NCBI GenBank assembly: GCA_016872355.1
Contig: VGZY01000016.1
Coordinates: 1 to 46,129, forward strand
Length of the DNA stretch: 46,129 nt
Source: SAR202 cluster bacterium
Lineage (GTDB): Bacteria; Chloroflexota; Dehalococcoidia; Lucifugimonadales; VGZY01
Direction: 5' to 3'
The position numbers and the translations under genes are program-made. Shown piece by piece: positions 8,710-16,825 of this stretch (position 1 is the first letter of the stretch; each line of letters begins with the position of its first letter). The notes below the pieces were generated by a model. That model saw only the letters and a program-made list of their open reading frames with translations. It was not told the DNA's origin and made no database searches.

Positions 8710-10272
8710 TTATGGTCTCCGGGCCGGCGCGTCCGCCGGTGAATACTGCTCCAGCCGCTTCTCCGGGTCGTAGCGGTTGAAGTCGAACGGCGGGCCGTCG
8801 TCCCCGTGGCAGTAGCCGCAGAAGGCCTCCGGCGCCTCCTCGAAGTGGCTCCGCACGGCGGCACGGCCGGCCATTGAGAGGAACGCGACCGAGTCCGCGC
8901 CCACCCTCCGGGCGATCGACTCGTCCGAGCGCACGCGCCACGCGCCGTCCCGCTTCTCCACCGCACCCAGCTCTTCGCGCTCGTTGATGTTCACGCCCAG
9001 CACGCAGGGGCGGATGAACTTGGGCGCCAGGCTTCGCGCGTGGATTTCCCGCACCCCAAAGAACTCCCGCATGTTGCGGAACAGGATCCGCCATGTCGTG
9101 AGGCGCACTGAAGAGTCGTCGACCACGTAGACAACCTTGTCGCGGAGCGTGCGGGAGAGCTTGTACTTGTGCTCTCCACCCTGCTGCCGGAGAAGGTCGC
9201 TCATCTCGATGAAGGTCCGGCGCGTCTGCTTGGTGGATCGGCCCTTGTAGATGCCGTCGTCGTAGTCCAGTCCCAGCGCCCGGGCGAAGGTTATCGCGCC
9301 GGTCCGGCCGGTCTCTGGAACGCCGATAACGATGTCCGCGTTCACCAGGCGACCGGACTCCACCTCCTCCCGCGCAAGCTCCACGCCACACTGCTTGCGG
9401 ATCGCGCCGACCTCAACGCCGTTCCGGACTGAGGGGCCGAACGAGAAGTACCAGTCCTCGAAGTCGCAGTACTTCCTCTCCCTTCCGCTCGCGAGCTCAA
9501 TCCGCTCCGGCTCCGCTCCCGGCCTGAAACGCCACATCTCCCCCGGGCGAATCTCGTGCTGGTCCACTGCACGCTGTGAGTCCAGTACGCAGGACTCGGA
9601 GGCGACGAGGTAATACCCTTTGGCTTTCCCCCAGGAGAGCGGCCTGATTCCCCATGGGTCCCTGAGCGCGAACACCTCGTCCTCCTCCGTAGCGATGATC
9701 AGGCTGTACGCGCCCTCGGCGCCCTTCAGCCCGTTTGCGATGCGCTCTGCCCACGTGGCGCCGTCCGCCCGGGCGATCCGCCGGAACAGTATCTCGCTGT
9801 CCAGCGGCGGCATCCGTTTGCCGGCCCTGTCCACATTCCCGTAGCTGTCCAGGTAGTCCCCGCCCGAAGGCAGTTCTTTTTGAAGGTCTGCGTAGTTGGC
9901 GATATTACCGTTGTGCCCGCCCACGAGCGTCCTGCCGGCCTCGGTCACAATCACCGGCTGGGCGTAAGATACATCGTCGGCCAGGCCCATCGTGCGGTAC
10001 CGGGTGTGCGACACTGCGATCTCACCAGAGATGCCGAGCTGCTGAAGCACCTCCGCGGAGTGGAATATGGCATCGAAAGTGCCGATAGCCTTGTGGACGC
10101 GGAACGGCTGGCCCATCGGCTTTCCTGCCATGCCGCCGCCGTCCTGTCCCCGGTGGACTAGCTCCGCGCCCATCGCGGCCGCCACCGGCGCGGCGTCGCG
10201 ACCCGGCGGTGCGATCACCGCGGCAATACCGCACTTCTCCTGTATGGACTTCAACGCAATTCGAAAGGTCAT
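8710..10272 (-). CDS. purF: Amidophosphoribosyltransferase (PurF family)
   Basis: Glutamine amidotransferase fused to a PRPP transferase; canonical members make phosphoribosylamine, the first step of purine synthesis. The 520 residues start with a 13-residue propeptide before the catalytic Cys14 (EKCGIAAV). The glutaminase half has SHTRYRTMG and GGHNGN. The PRPP loop reads VVDDSSVRLTT (about 383-393), with Leu where PurF usually has Gly. Cys228 (SESC), Cys423 (RPCVLGVNI) and Cys485/Cys488 (CGYC) fall where B. subtilis PurF holds its 4Fe-4S cluster. The ATG at 10272 follows GGAG. Divergent wording in several motifs leaves room for a PurF paralogue with another role. The downstream partner is a RidA-like gene. 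Confidence 0.85.
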   Translation of the reverse strand: MTFRIALKSIQEKCGIAAVIAPPGRDAAPVAAAMGAELVHRGQDGGGMAGKPMGQPFRVHKAIGTFDAIFHSAEVLQQLGISGEIAVSHTRYRTMGLADDVSYAQPVIVTEAGRTLVGGHNGNIANYADLQKELPSGGDYLDSYGNVDRAGKRMPPLDSEILFRRIARADGATWAERIANGLKGAEGAYSLIIATEEDEVFALRDPWGIRPLSWGKAKGYYLVASESCVLDSQRAVDQHEIRPGEMWRFRPGAEPERIELASGRERKYCDFEDWYFSFGPSVRNGVEVGAIRKQCGVELAREEVESGRLVNADIVIGVPETGRTGAITFARALGLDYDDGIYKGRSTKQTRRTFIEMSDLLRQQGGEHKYKLSRTLRDKVVYVVDDSSVRLTTWRILFRNMREFFGVREIHARSLAPKFIRPCVLGVNINEREELGAVEKRDGAWRVRSDESIARRVGADSVAFLSMAGRAAVRSHFEEAPEAFCGYCHGDDGPPFDFNRYDPEKRLEQYSPADAPARRP

Positions 10273-10303
10273 GCAAGCTCCGGGAGTTAATCGTGACAGC
10301 AAT

Positions 10304-11125
10304 TCAACGAGGCTTCGTCGCCTTTACAGAGTACAGGCAGGGTATCTGTAGCCGGCCTTCCGGGAGGCGCCACCACCCGTCGTCTCCCTTTACCATCTGT
10401 GGCAAGCGTTGATACGCGCTCACGTTGAATTCATGCAGAAATTCTATCCTAAGACCCGCCCCGATGAGTGAATTCAGCACATCGCCGATGCTGTGTGACC
10501 ACTCGTGGTCACCCGAATGCACTATCTCCGCGTCCTTTGTATATGACGGAAAGCCGCCGGGCTCGAATGAACCCGCCGGGTCGTGAAAATAGGGATACCG
10601 CGCGACCAGCTCGCCGTCCTGTCGGGAGTCGTCGAACATGCCGCCGAACGGATGACCATCCACCATGTAGAAAGTGCCGCCGGGCGTAAGGAAATGCGCG
10701 ATTACCTGCGCCCATAGCGTGAGATCCGGTAGCCAGCACAGGACGCCGTATGAGGTGAAGACGAGGGGGTATCGCGCGTTGTGGACTTTGGGCAGGTCAT
10801 AGACGTTGGAGTGAATGAATCGGGCGTTCAGTCCGGTCTCCTCGGCCAGCGCCCGCGCAGCCTCAATCGCCGCGTCCGAGAAGTCCACGCCGGTGGCATG
10901 CGCGCCCATCTGCTGCAAAGAAAGCGTGTCCAGCCCAAAGTGGCACTGAAGGTGCAAAATGGGCGTGCCCACGATGTTGCCCAGCTCCGCGAGCTCGATC
11001 GGCATGAGCGTATTGCGGCCGGCTTTGAACCCCGCAACGTCATAGAACGGCGATTTCAAGTGTATCGCCGTTCTCTCGTTCCAGTTCCGCCGGTTTAGCT
11101 CAAATTCGCGCTCGTATTGGAGCAT
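10304..11125 (-). CDS. Class I SAM-dependent methyltransferase
   Basis: A 273-residue soluble methyltransferase of unknown substrate. The SAM motif I is ILHLQCHFGLDTLSLQQMG (about 58-76), followed by GVDFSDAAI (motif II) and the acidic VYDLP. Later strands include FTSYGVLCWLPDLTLWAQVI and GGTFYMVDGHPFGGMFD. The C-terminal half with YHDPAGSFEPGGFPSY and HEWSHSIGDVLNSLIGAGL is typical of small-molecule methyltransferases. Its ATG overlaps the stop of the upstream DUF559 gene (TGATG), so the two are translationally coupled. No neighbour gives the substrate. Confidence 0.85.
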   Translation of the reverse strand: MLQYEREFELNRRNWNERTAIHLKSPFYDVAGFKAGRNTLMPIELAELGNIVGTPILHLQCHFGLDTLSLQQMGAHATGVDFSDAAIEAARALAEETGLNARFIHSNVYDLPKVHNARYPLVFTSYGVLCWLPDLTLWAQVIAHFLTPGGTFYMVDGHPFGGMFDDSRQDGELVARYPYFHDPAGSFEPGGFPSYTKDAEIVHSGDHEWSHSIGDVLNSLIGAGLRIEFLHEFNVSAYQRLPQMVKGDDGWWRLPEGRLQIPCLYSVKATKPR

Positions 11126-11499
11126 CAACTCTTGGCCACACTCACTATCTGCGCCAGCACCATTTCAATATCATCCCTCACTCTGTGATTTTCAAATCGG
11201 ATGACAAGTACGCCGTATTGCGCCAAAATCGCATCCCGCTCAACATCGTACTCTTGCCGCTCTGAATGTGCTTCGCCGTCTACCTCTATCGCAAGTCCTG
11301 CAGAGTCGCAATAGAAATCAACTATGAACCCTTTGATGACCTGTTGACGCCGGAAATGAAGTCCAGCCAGTTGACTTCGGCGAAGCCGATCCCACGGTAA
11401 CTCCTCCTCTGGGGTCGCACGCCTCCTCATCTGCCTCGCCAAATCCAGCTTGCCCGCTTCGACCGGCTGCCCGCGCACTACGTGTCGGGATGGACGCAT
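11125..11499 (-). CDS. DUF559 family protein (PD-(D/E)XK nuclease-like)
   Basis: A 124-residue member of the DUF559/MTES_1575 group, related to very-short-patch-repair-type endonucleases. Key elements are ATPEEELPWDRLRRSQLAG, FRRQQVIKGFIVDFYC, AIEVDGEAHSERQEYD and a final VLVIRFENHRV. The IVDFYC...AIEVDGEAH core contains the predicted acidic nuclease residues (Asp, Glu-Val-Asp). The function of the family is not established; members often sit near mobile DNA. The ATG at 11499 is chosen for an AGGAG about 6 nt upstream. It is coupled to the following methyltransferase. Confidence 0.82.
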   Translation of the reverse strand: MRPSRHVVRGQPVEAGKLDLARQMRRRATPEEELPWDRLRRSQLAGLHFRRQQVIKGFIVDFYCDSAGLAIEVDGEAHSERQEYDVERDAILAQYGVLVIRFENHRVRDDIEMVLAQIVSVAKS

Positions 11500-11525
11500 A
11501 GATACTCCTGTCCAACGGCCTCGAT

Positions 11526-11640
11526 CCACCTAACCCCTGCCCCTTCCCTGAGAGGGAAGGGGTTCAAATCCGGCGGCGCGAAGCGCCGTTTCCTTCCGTC
11601 CTCCCTTCCCTCCCAGGGAAGGGATAAGAGGGTTAGGTGG
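11526..11640. repeat. Nested inverted repeat with two G/C hairpins
   Basis: The outer arms CCACCTAACCC (11526-11536) and GGGTTAGGTGG (11630-11640) are perfect complements. Inside lie two further hairpins, each built on CCTTCCCT...AGGGAAGG. It fills the gap between the DUF559 gene and the dehydrogenase stop. It resembles the CCCTAACCCTCTCCC-type intergenic repeats of other high-GC bacteria, and 43197-43234 is a possible shorter relative. It may also act as an RNA stem. Confidence 0.7.
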
Positions 11641-11643
11641 CTC

Positions 11644-12606
11644 CTACACCACGACATTTTTCGGCTTGCCGTCCAGGAATGCCAGCACGTTGTCCACCAC
11701 GCCCTCGTTGAGCAGCTCAACGCCCTCGGGCGTCTGGTCCGCGCAGTGCGGGGTGAGCACTACCTGCTGGCAGACGAAAATCGGGTGGTTGGGCGGAAGG
11801 GGCTCCTGGTCGAACACGTCAAGCCCCGCGCCGGCCAGGTGGCCGGAGTTAAGGGCATCGACCAGAGGGCCGGTCTGCACCAGGTCCCCGCGCCCGCAGT
11901 TGATGAGGATCGACCCCTTTTTCATAATCGCAAGCTCGCGCTTGCCGATCATTCCGCGGCTCTGGTCGGAGAGGCGCACGTTAAGGCTGACGACATCCGA
12001 GTTGCGGAGAAGTTCGTCCATCTGCACGAACTTGACCCCCATCTCGCGCTCCCGCTCGGGGCTCGGGTTGTACGTCCAGGCGATGACTTTCATACCGAGC
12101 GCAACGCCCAGCTTGGCGACTTCCCGGCCGATATTGCCGGTGCCGATGACGCCCAGCGTCTTTCCGCGCAGGTATACCATGTCCATCTTGGTCCAGCGAC
12201 CGGCTTTGAGCTCCGTTGTGAAGTACGCCGCGCGCTTGGCCGTGGCAAACATGAGCGCGATGGCGTGCTCCGCCACCAGAGGCGCTGTGCGGCCCGGCTG
12301 GTTGCAGACGGTTATGCCGAGCTCTTTCGCCGTCTTGAGATCGATCATGTCCGTGCCTATCGAGCATGTTGCGATCAGCTTGAGCTTCGGCAGCCGCCTG
12401 AGGGCCTCCCCGGGCCACTTAACTGCGCCGCGCGTGTTGAGGATCACGTTTGCGTCCTTCACGCGATCAAGCTGCTCCTGCATTGTCGCAGGCCGGTCCG
12501 CGTACATCACAAACTCGCCGCGCGACTTGAGCCGGTCGATGTGCGGCGACCCCTGAATCTGGACAGGCTGGTCGCCGGGCACCACAAATTTGTTCCTGGA
12601 AGCCAT
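11644..12606 (-). CDS. D-2-hydroxyacid dehydrogenase family protein
   Basis: NAD(P)-dependent oxidoreductase of the D-isomer-specific 2-hydroxyacid dehydrogenase family (320 residues); it would interconvert a 2-oxo acid and a D-2-hydroxy acid. The Rossmann motif is LGVIGTGNIGREVAKL. The catalytic set is present: R239 (CGRGDLV), E268 (FDQEPLP) and H287 (LTPHCADQTPEG). The N-terminal substrate domain has TCSIGTDMIDLKTAKELGI and NQPGRTAPLVAEHAIALM. The start at 12606 (MASRNKF) follows GAGGGT. It stands alone, with repeats on both sides. The substrate (phosphoglycerate, glyoxylate or another) cannot be told; absence of an ACT domain argues against a typical SerA. Confidence 0.9.
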   Translation of the reverse strand: MASRNKFVVPGDQPVQIQGSPHIDRLKSRGEFVMYADRPATMQEQLDRVKDANVILNTRGAVKWPGEALRRLPKLKLIATCSIGTDMIDLKTAKELGITVCNQPGRTAPLVAEHAIALMFATAKRAAYFTTELKAGRWTKMDMVYLRGKTLGVIGTGNIGREVAKLGVALGMKVIAWTYNPSPEREREMGVKFVQMDELLRNSDVVSLNVRLSDQSRGMIGKRELAIMKKGSILINCGRGDLVQTGPLVDALNSGHLAGAGLDVFDQEPLPPNHPIFVCQQVVLTPHCADQTPEGVELLNEGVVDNVLAFLDGKPKNVVV

Positions 12607-12692
12607 ATGTGCAACCCTCAGCTTCGTTATCACAAGCGAGACTATAGACACCCGCCCGCAAAGTCAATAACGGCCGCCTCTGCCCTTCTTCA

Positions 12693-12727
12693 ATTCACTA
12701 TTCACTATTCCCAATTCACTATTCTTA
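12693..12727. repeat. Degenerate 7-bp tandem repeat (ATTCACT)
   Basis: Five consecutive 7-nt units; ATTCACT occurs three times, with ATTCCCA and ATTCTTA as variants. It lies between the divergent dehydrogenase and membrane-protein genes and is AT-rich against a GC-rich background. It has the same period as the other heptamer arrays. Confidence 0.75.
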
Positions 12728-12775
12728 TCGTGCTGGCATGAGGCATTGCGGTTAGCGGCGGAGAGGCATAGAGTA

Positions 12776-14746
12776 ATGGCCATGAAATTGATAGGCCGGA
12801 TAATATCGCTGCCGTTCGGCATTGTCTTGCTTGCGCTGCTCCTGCTCACACTCGTCTGGATGCAGGTGAACAGAACGTTCTTGAACCCCGCCTACTACAA
12901 AGAGGAGCTTCGCAAGGCGGACATCTACAACTTCGTAACGAACGATCTGCTAACCTCCGCCCTTGACGAAGCCCGTGAGCTCCCACCGTCGGAAGGAATG
13001 GACGAGAACCTCCTTGTCACCACAGGCCTGGAAACTGCGCAGATTTTGGACTCCGTCAACGACGCCATTCCTCCGGAATGGGTCCAGGCCCAGGTTGAAG
13101 AGTCGCTGGACGAGTTCGGCCAGTACCTGGTCGGCGAGCGCGACACATTTACACTTACTATCAACCCTGGCGAGCGGGTTGAGCAAGTCCTTGACGAATT
13201 GCAGGAGCTTATTCACGAGGCGGACGCATACGAGCTAATCTACAGCCAGCAGATCGATCCCAAGCTCGAAGAGCTGGCCTCAAGCGATCTGCCGCTCGGC
13301 ATCGATGTCACCGGTGACCAGCTCAAGGCCTCCTTCCGAAAGATTGTCCCGCCGGACTGGGTTGAGACCCAGGTGGACAATGCGATCGACGAGGTCACAC
13401 CCTACCTTGCCGGCAAGGAAGACTCCTTCCTGGTCACGGTCCCCCTCTCCGACAGGGTTGAAGCAGCCCTTGAAGAGACAAAGATTATCCTCGCTCAGTC
13501 AGACGCCTATGATATCGTCTACCGGCAGGCGGTGGAGCCCACGCTGGTGGAGTCCCTGGGAGACTTTGTAGACTTGCCGCTGGGCATTAGGATCGCCCGT
13601 GAAGAGGTCCTGGACGCCCTCCGCCGGGTGGCGCCGCCCGAATGGGTCCAGGAGCAGGCCGAAGCGATTATTGACGACAGCACTCCGTACATCGGCGGCC
13701 GGGTTGAAACCTTCGCCACCGAGATCGATCTTACTGAAAGCAAAGAGCGCGCCGCGGTTGAAATATCAGCGCTGGTTGAGGCCAGGACCAATGAGGTCCT
13801 CGCCCGAATCCCCAGCTGCGCCACTATTGAGGAATTCTTTGCGAGCGGCGGCGCGCAGCCCGGCTCACTGGCCCTCCCCCGGTGCGTACCGCCCGGGACC
13901 GACCCTCAGCAGATTCTCGCGATGCTTGGCATCGACCTTGACGATCTGGTCGCCCGAAGCATCGTCAGTAATATCCCAAATACAATCACCTTCAGCGAAT
14001 TCCAGATACGGTCCGCTCTCACCCAAACGGGCGCGGTCGGGACGCTGGAACAGATTGACCACGTCCGCAAGTTGTTCAAAGAGGGCTTCACGTACGACCA
14101 GAACGACCTGGCGCGGGACTTCGCCGAAATGTCGGACACAACGGAAGCTGACGCGGCGGAGAGGATCGCGGAATTCCGCGACTGGCTGGAGAACGGGTTC
14201 ACCTACACTGAGGTAGACTTCCAGGCGGACCTGGCGGAGGCAGATGACCCGGAGACGGCGCAAAGCTTCAATGACGCACGCAACATCCTGAAGTCTGCAA
14301 AGACCTGGGGCACATTCCTGCTTTTCTTTATGGTCCTGCTCCTCCTGGCGATCATTGGCTTCCTCGGGGGCGGTAGCCGCTGGTCCATGCGCGTAGCCTG
14401 GGCCGGTGCATTCCTGATGGTCACCTCCGCAATCACCTTCATTGTCTTCCTGCCAGTGTATAGCGCACTGGCCAGTCCCCGAATCGAGCAGGCCCGGGCG
14501 GACATGCTCGCGGACATCAGGGCGGGCGGCGGCGATTTTGTGGGCACGGCGGAGCTGGCGGCCGGAAAGGGGTTCGATATGGCCGTCTCCATGGCTGACG
14601 GCTTCGTGGGCGGCATAGCCTTTAGAAGCTTCCTCCTGACGCTGCTGGGCCTCGCCCTCTTCCTGGGGGCCTTTTTGGGACTCTCTGTACGCCAGGGCGT
14701 CAGTCTACCTCCCCGCGAAGTCGCAGGAGGCAAAGGGCCCCGGTAA
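12776..14746 (+). CDS. Unrecognised membrane protein with three ~94-residue internal repeats
   Basis: No known family was recognised. The 656 residues start with a membrane segment at about 5-28 and end with three more (roughly 518-540, 548-573 and 622-645). Between them lies a large, acidic, presumably extracytoplasmic region. It contains three tandem units, each with PPEWV/PPDWV (residues 99, 192 and 287), then D...PYL.G...F and SDAY-like ends, giving a 93-95-residue period. Later come ASGGAQPGSLALPRCVPPG and two repeats around FKEGFTYDQNDLARD and LENGFTYTEVDFQAD. The start ATG at 12776 has GGAGAGG upstream. A strong hairpin follows at 14787. It may be a surface or envelope-organising protein; two intramembrane protease genes lie directly downstream. 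Confidence 0.75.
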   Translation: MAMKLIGRIISLPFGIVLLALLLLTLVWMQVNRTFLNPAYYKEELRKADIYNFVTNDLLTSALDEARELPPSEGMDENLLVTTGLETAQILDSVNDAIPPEWVQAQVEESLDEFGQYLVGERDTFTLTINPGERVEQVLDELQELIHEADAYELIYSQQIDPKLEELASSDLPLGIDVTGDQLKASFRKIVPPDWVETQVDNAIDEVTPYLAGKEDSFLVTVPLSDRVEAALEETKIILAQSDAYDIVYRQAVEPTLVESLGDFVDLPLGIRIAREEVLDALRRVAPPEWVQEQAEAIIDDSTPYIGGRVETFATEIDLTESKERAAVEISALVEARTNEVLARIPSCATIEEFFASGGAQPGSLALPRCVPPGTDPQQILAMLGIDLDDLVARSIVSNIPNTITFSEFQIRSALTQTGAVGTLEQIDHVRKLFKEGFTYDQNDLARDFAEMSDTTEADAAERIAEFRDWLENGFTYTEVDFQADLAEADDPETAQSFNDARNILKSAKTWGTFLLFFMVLLLLAIIGFLGGGSRWSMRVAWAGAFLMVTSAITFIVFLPVYSALASPRIEQARADMLADIRAGGGDFVGTAELAAGKGFDMAVSMADGFVGGIAFRSFLLTLLGLALFLGAFLGLSVRQGVSLPPREVAGGKGPR

Positions 14747-14786
14747 AACGTAGCCGTAAACAGCTATAATTAAAGTAAGTCCATCT

Positions 14787-14812
14787 CAGGGCATCCAGTG
14801 CTGGATGCCCTG
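14787..14812 (+). terminator. Rho-independent-type terminator
   Basis: A 12-bp perfect stem (CAGGGCATCCAG / CTGGATGCCCTG) with a 2-nt loop is followed by ATTCTTT. It lies 40 nt after the repeat-membrane-protein stop, and argues against a GTG start at 14798 for the next gene. Confidence 0.75.
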
Positions 14813-14833
14813 ATTCTTTACCCTGAGGCCACC

Positions 14834-16009
14834 TTGTACTGCCGGACTTGCGGCAACACGAACCCCGCTTACGCGCACTTCTGCATCAAGTGCGGCAGCG
14901 GCCTGCGCCCCGAGTCATGCATGTCGTGCGGAGCAACCCTCCTGCCCAACGCCAACTTCTGTATGTCCTGTGGGCGCGCGGCCACGCGGATTGCCCCGGG
15001 TCCGGCGCAGGAAAGCGCCGGAGCTGCTGTAGCGGCCGGCCGGTGGGCGCCGTTCACGGATGTGAAGGCACGCGCGTTGTTGATCATGGCAGTGCTGGCG
15101 ACTCCCGTTACCATCACCCTGTGGCTGGGGCTTGCCGCCCTCACAGGCGCGGAACGGGACGACCCCACGGTTGTCGCCGCGACGGTCGGCCAGTGGGTGA
15201 ATCTCACTCTATTCTTCTGGATTTTCTGCGCGGTCAAGTCGAAAAGGGTGAGCCTGCGGCGACTGATGGGGCGGGTGCCTCCGGGCTTCAACTGGCTGTC
15301 CACGATCGCGCTCATCTTCGCGGCGATCGTCTTCGCCGCCGGAATGGCCATCGTCGCCATCTTCGTGCTGTCCCTTGCGTTTCCTGACCTGGCCCGCGCG
15401 GCCACTCAGGACAGTTTGCTCGGCGAGACTGCGAACACGCGCACTCCAATCCTCTACGGAATCGTCCTTGGCCTCTCACTGATGGTCGCTGCGCCTCTAC
15501 TCGAAGAGCTTGCGTTCAGAGGATTGCTGCTGCACCGCTGGACGGTCAAGTGGGGCGTCAGGAAGGCCCTGTTCGTGTCGACGATTATATTCGGACTCGC
15601 CCACCTGCTTAACGCGCCCGGCGCGGCCTTCGGCGCCACGATGGCCGGATTCATCCTGGCAATCCTGTATATCAAGACCCGCACGCTGATTGTTCCCATG
15701 GTGTGCCATTTCATCTTCAACGGGTTCGCCTTCAGCGTGAGCGTCATCAGCGCTTTCACCGACCCACCCACGGCGGAAGAGGCAGGGCTTGCCCTTGAGC
15801 AGATCAGGGACGCCGCGGGCACCGGCGCGCTGCTCATAGCGATATCGCTCCCGTTTCTCCTGAATTTCGTCATCCGGAACTGGCCCAGGGCAACCGACCT
15901 GCCGCCCTACTTCGAAGCTGCGCCTGCTGCGCCAGGGCCGGAGCCGGTCATAGCCGCCGCCACGGCGCCGCACGATGATGACTCGACGGGCGCGACAAGG
16001 AGAGAGTAA
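14834..16009 (+). CDS. Double-zinc-ribbon CPBP intramembrane metalloprotease
   Basis: CAAX-protease/bacteriocin-processing (CPBP) family membrane protease with an N-terminal double zinc ribbon; 391 residues. Zinc cysteines are C3/C6, C17/C20, C29/C32 and C43/C46. A linker and about eight membrane segments follow. The catalytic motifs are EE224-225 with R229 (EELAFRG), FxxxH at F253-H257, and HxxxN at H292-N296. The TTG at 14834 is chosen as start: it has TGAGG 6 nt upstream and yields MYCRTCGNTNP, the usual beginning of such ribbons. An in-frame GTG at 14798 lies in the preceding terminator stem. The C-terminus is Ala/Pro-rich. The rhomboid gene follows after 4 nt. The substrate is unknown. 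Confidence 0.87.
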   Translation: MYCRTCGNTNPAYAHFCIKCGSGLRPESCMSCGATLLPNANFCMSCGRAATRIAPGPAQESAGAAVAAGRWAPFTDVKARALLIMAVLATPVTITLWLGLAALTGAERDDPTVVAATVGQWVNLTLFFWIFCAVKSKRVSLRRLMGRVPPGFNWLSTIALIFAAIVFAAGMAIVAIFVLSLAFPDLARAATQDSLLGETANTRTPILYGIVLGLSLMVAAPLLEELAFRGLLLHRWTVKWGVRKALFVSTIIFGLAHLLNAPGAAFGATMAGFILAILYIKTRTLIVPMVCHFIFNGFAFSVSVISAFTDPPTAEEAGLALEQIRDAAGTGALLIAISLPFLLNFVIRNWPRATDLPPYFEAAPAAPGPEPVIAAATAPHDDDSTGATRRE

Positions 16010-16013
16010 GCGG

Positions 16014-16727
16014 ATGTTCCTGCCCACCAGCACGCGGGAGAAGTACGGCCGCCACCGGTTTCCGATAGTCTGCGTGCTCCTCGCACTGATAAATATCATC
16101 GCCTTTGGGTACGAGGTGTCGCTGCTATTCAACGAGGGCGAAGGCTGGCTGAACGACTTCATAGTCACATTCGGCGTCGTTCCTGCAGGGATCATGGAAG
16201 GCCGCGGCCTGACGACCCTGATCACAGCGATGTTTCTCCACGGCGGCCTGCTGCACATCGCCGGCAATATGCTGTTCCTCCTGGTCTTCGGCGACAACGT
16301 GGAGGACCGCATGGGTCCCTTCGTATTTATCCTCTTTTACCTCGGCACCGGCGTCCTGGCCAGCCTGGCGCACATCGCGTTCGACCCGCAGTCCACCATT
16401 CCCAGCATCGGGGCCAGCGGCGCAATCGCGGGCGTGCTGGCCGCCTACCTGGTCTTCTACCCGACGGGCAAGGTCAAGGTCTTCGTCTTTCTGGGGCCGC
16501 TCAACCTCCTCTTCCGGCCTTACTTCGCCGTTTCGGCATTCATATTCATCGGCTTCTGGTTCATCATGCAATTCATCTACGGCGTGGCCTCCTTCGGCGT
16601 CGAGACGGCGCAGACGGACGGCGTAGCCTACTGGGCCCATATCGGCGGCTTCGTCGCCGGCATCGCAATCGCCTTCATGTACTGGCTCACTCCCGGCGGT
16701 CGCAGACTCCGGCGGGCGACGCGATAG
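16014..16727 (+). CDS. Rhomboid family intramembrane serine protease
   Basis: A 237-residue polytopic serine protease that cleaves within or next to membrane segments. The catalytic dyad is S135 (GASGAIAG) and H209 (AHIGGFVAG). Other family marks are MFLHGGLLHIAGNMLFLLVFGDNVE and the GxxxG-like packing in the last helix. Six membrane segments are visible. The ATG at 16014 has AAGGAGAG about 9 nt upstream and lies 4 nt after the CPBP stop, so the two proteases form an operon. A conserved target is not evident; the repeat membrane protein just upstream is a candidate by position only. Confidence 0.93.
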   Translation: MFLPTSTREKYGRHRFPIVCVLLALINIIAFGYEVSLLFNEGEGWLNDFIVTFGVVPAGIMEGRGLTTLITAMFLHGGLLHIAGNMLFLLVFGDNVEDRMGPFVFILFYLGTGVLASLAHIAFDPQSTIPSIGASGAIAGVLAAYLVFYPTGKVKVFVFLGPLNLLFRPYFAVSAFIFIGFWFIMQFIYGVASFGVETAQTDGVAYWAHIGGFVAGIAIAFMYWLTPGGRRLRRATR

Positions 16728-16825
16728 CGGAACGCCGCGTTCATGTGGCATACTTGACTGCGTTACAGACCTCCAATGAAGCATGCGCCGTCCCAATGTG
16801 GGCATGGCGGAATGAGAAATGACGA

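Noticed and set aside
11482-12741. Long plus-strand open frame opposite the hydroxyacid dehydrogenase
   Set aside because: It is the complement of a well-supported gene and lacks recognisable motifs or a ribosome-binding site.
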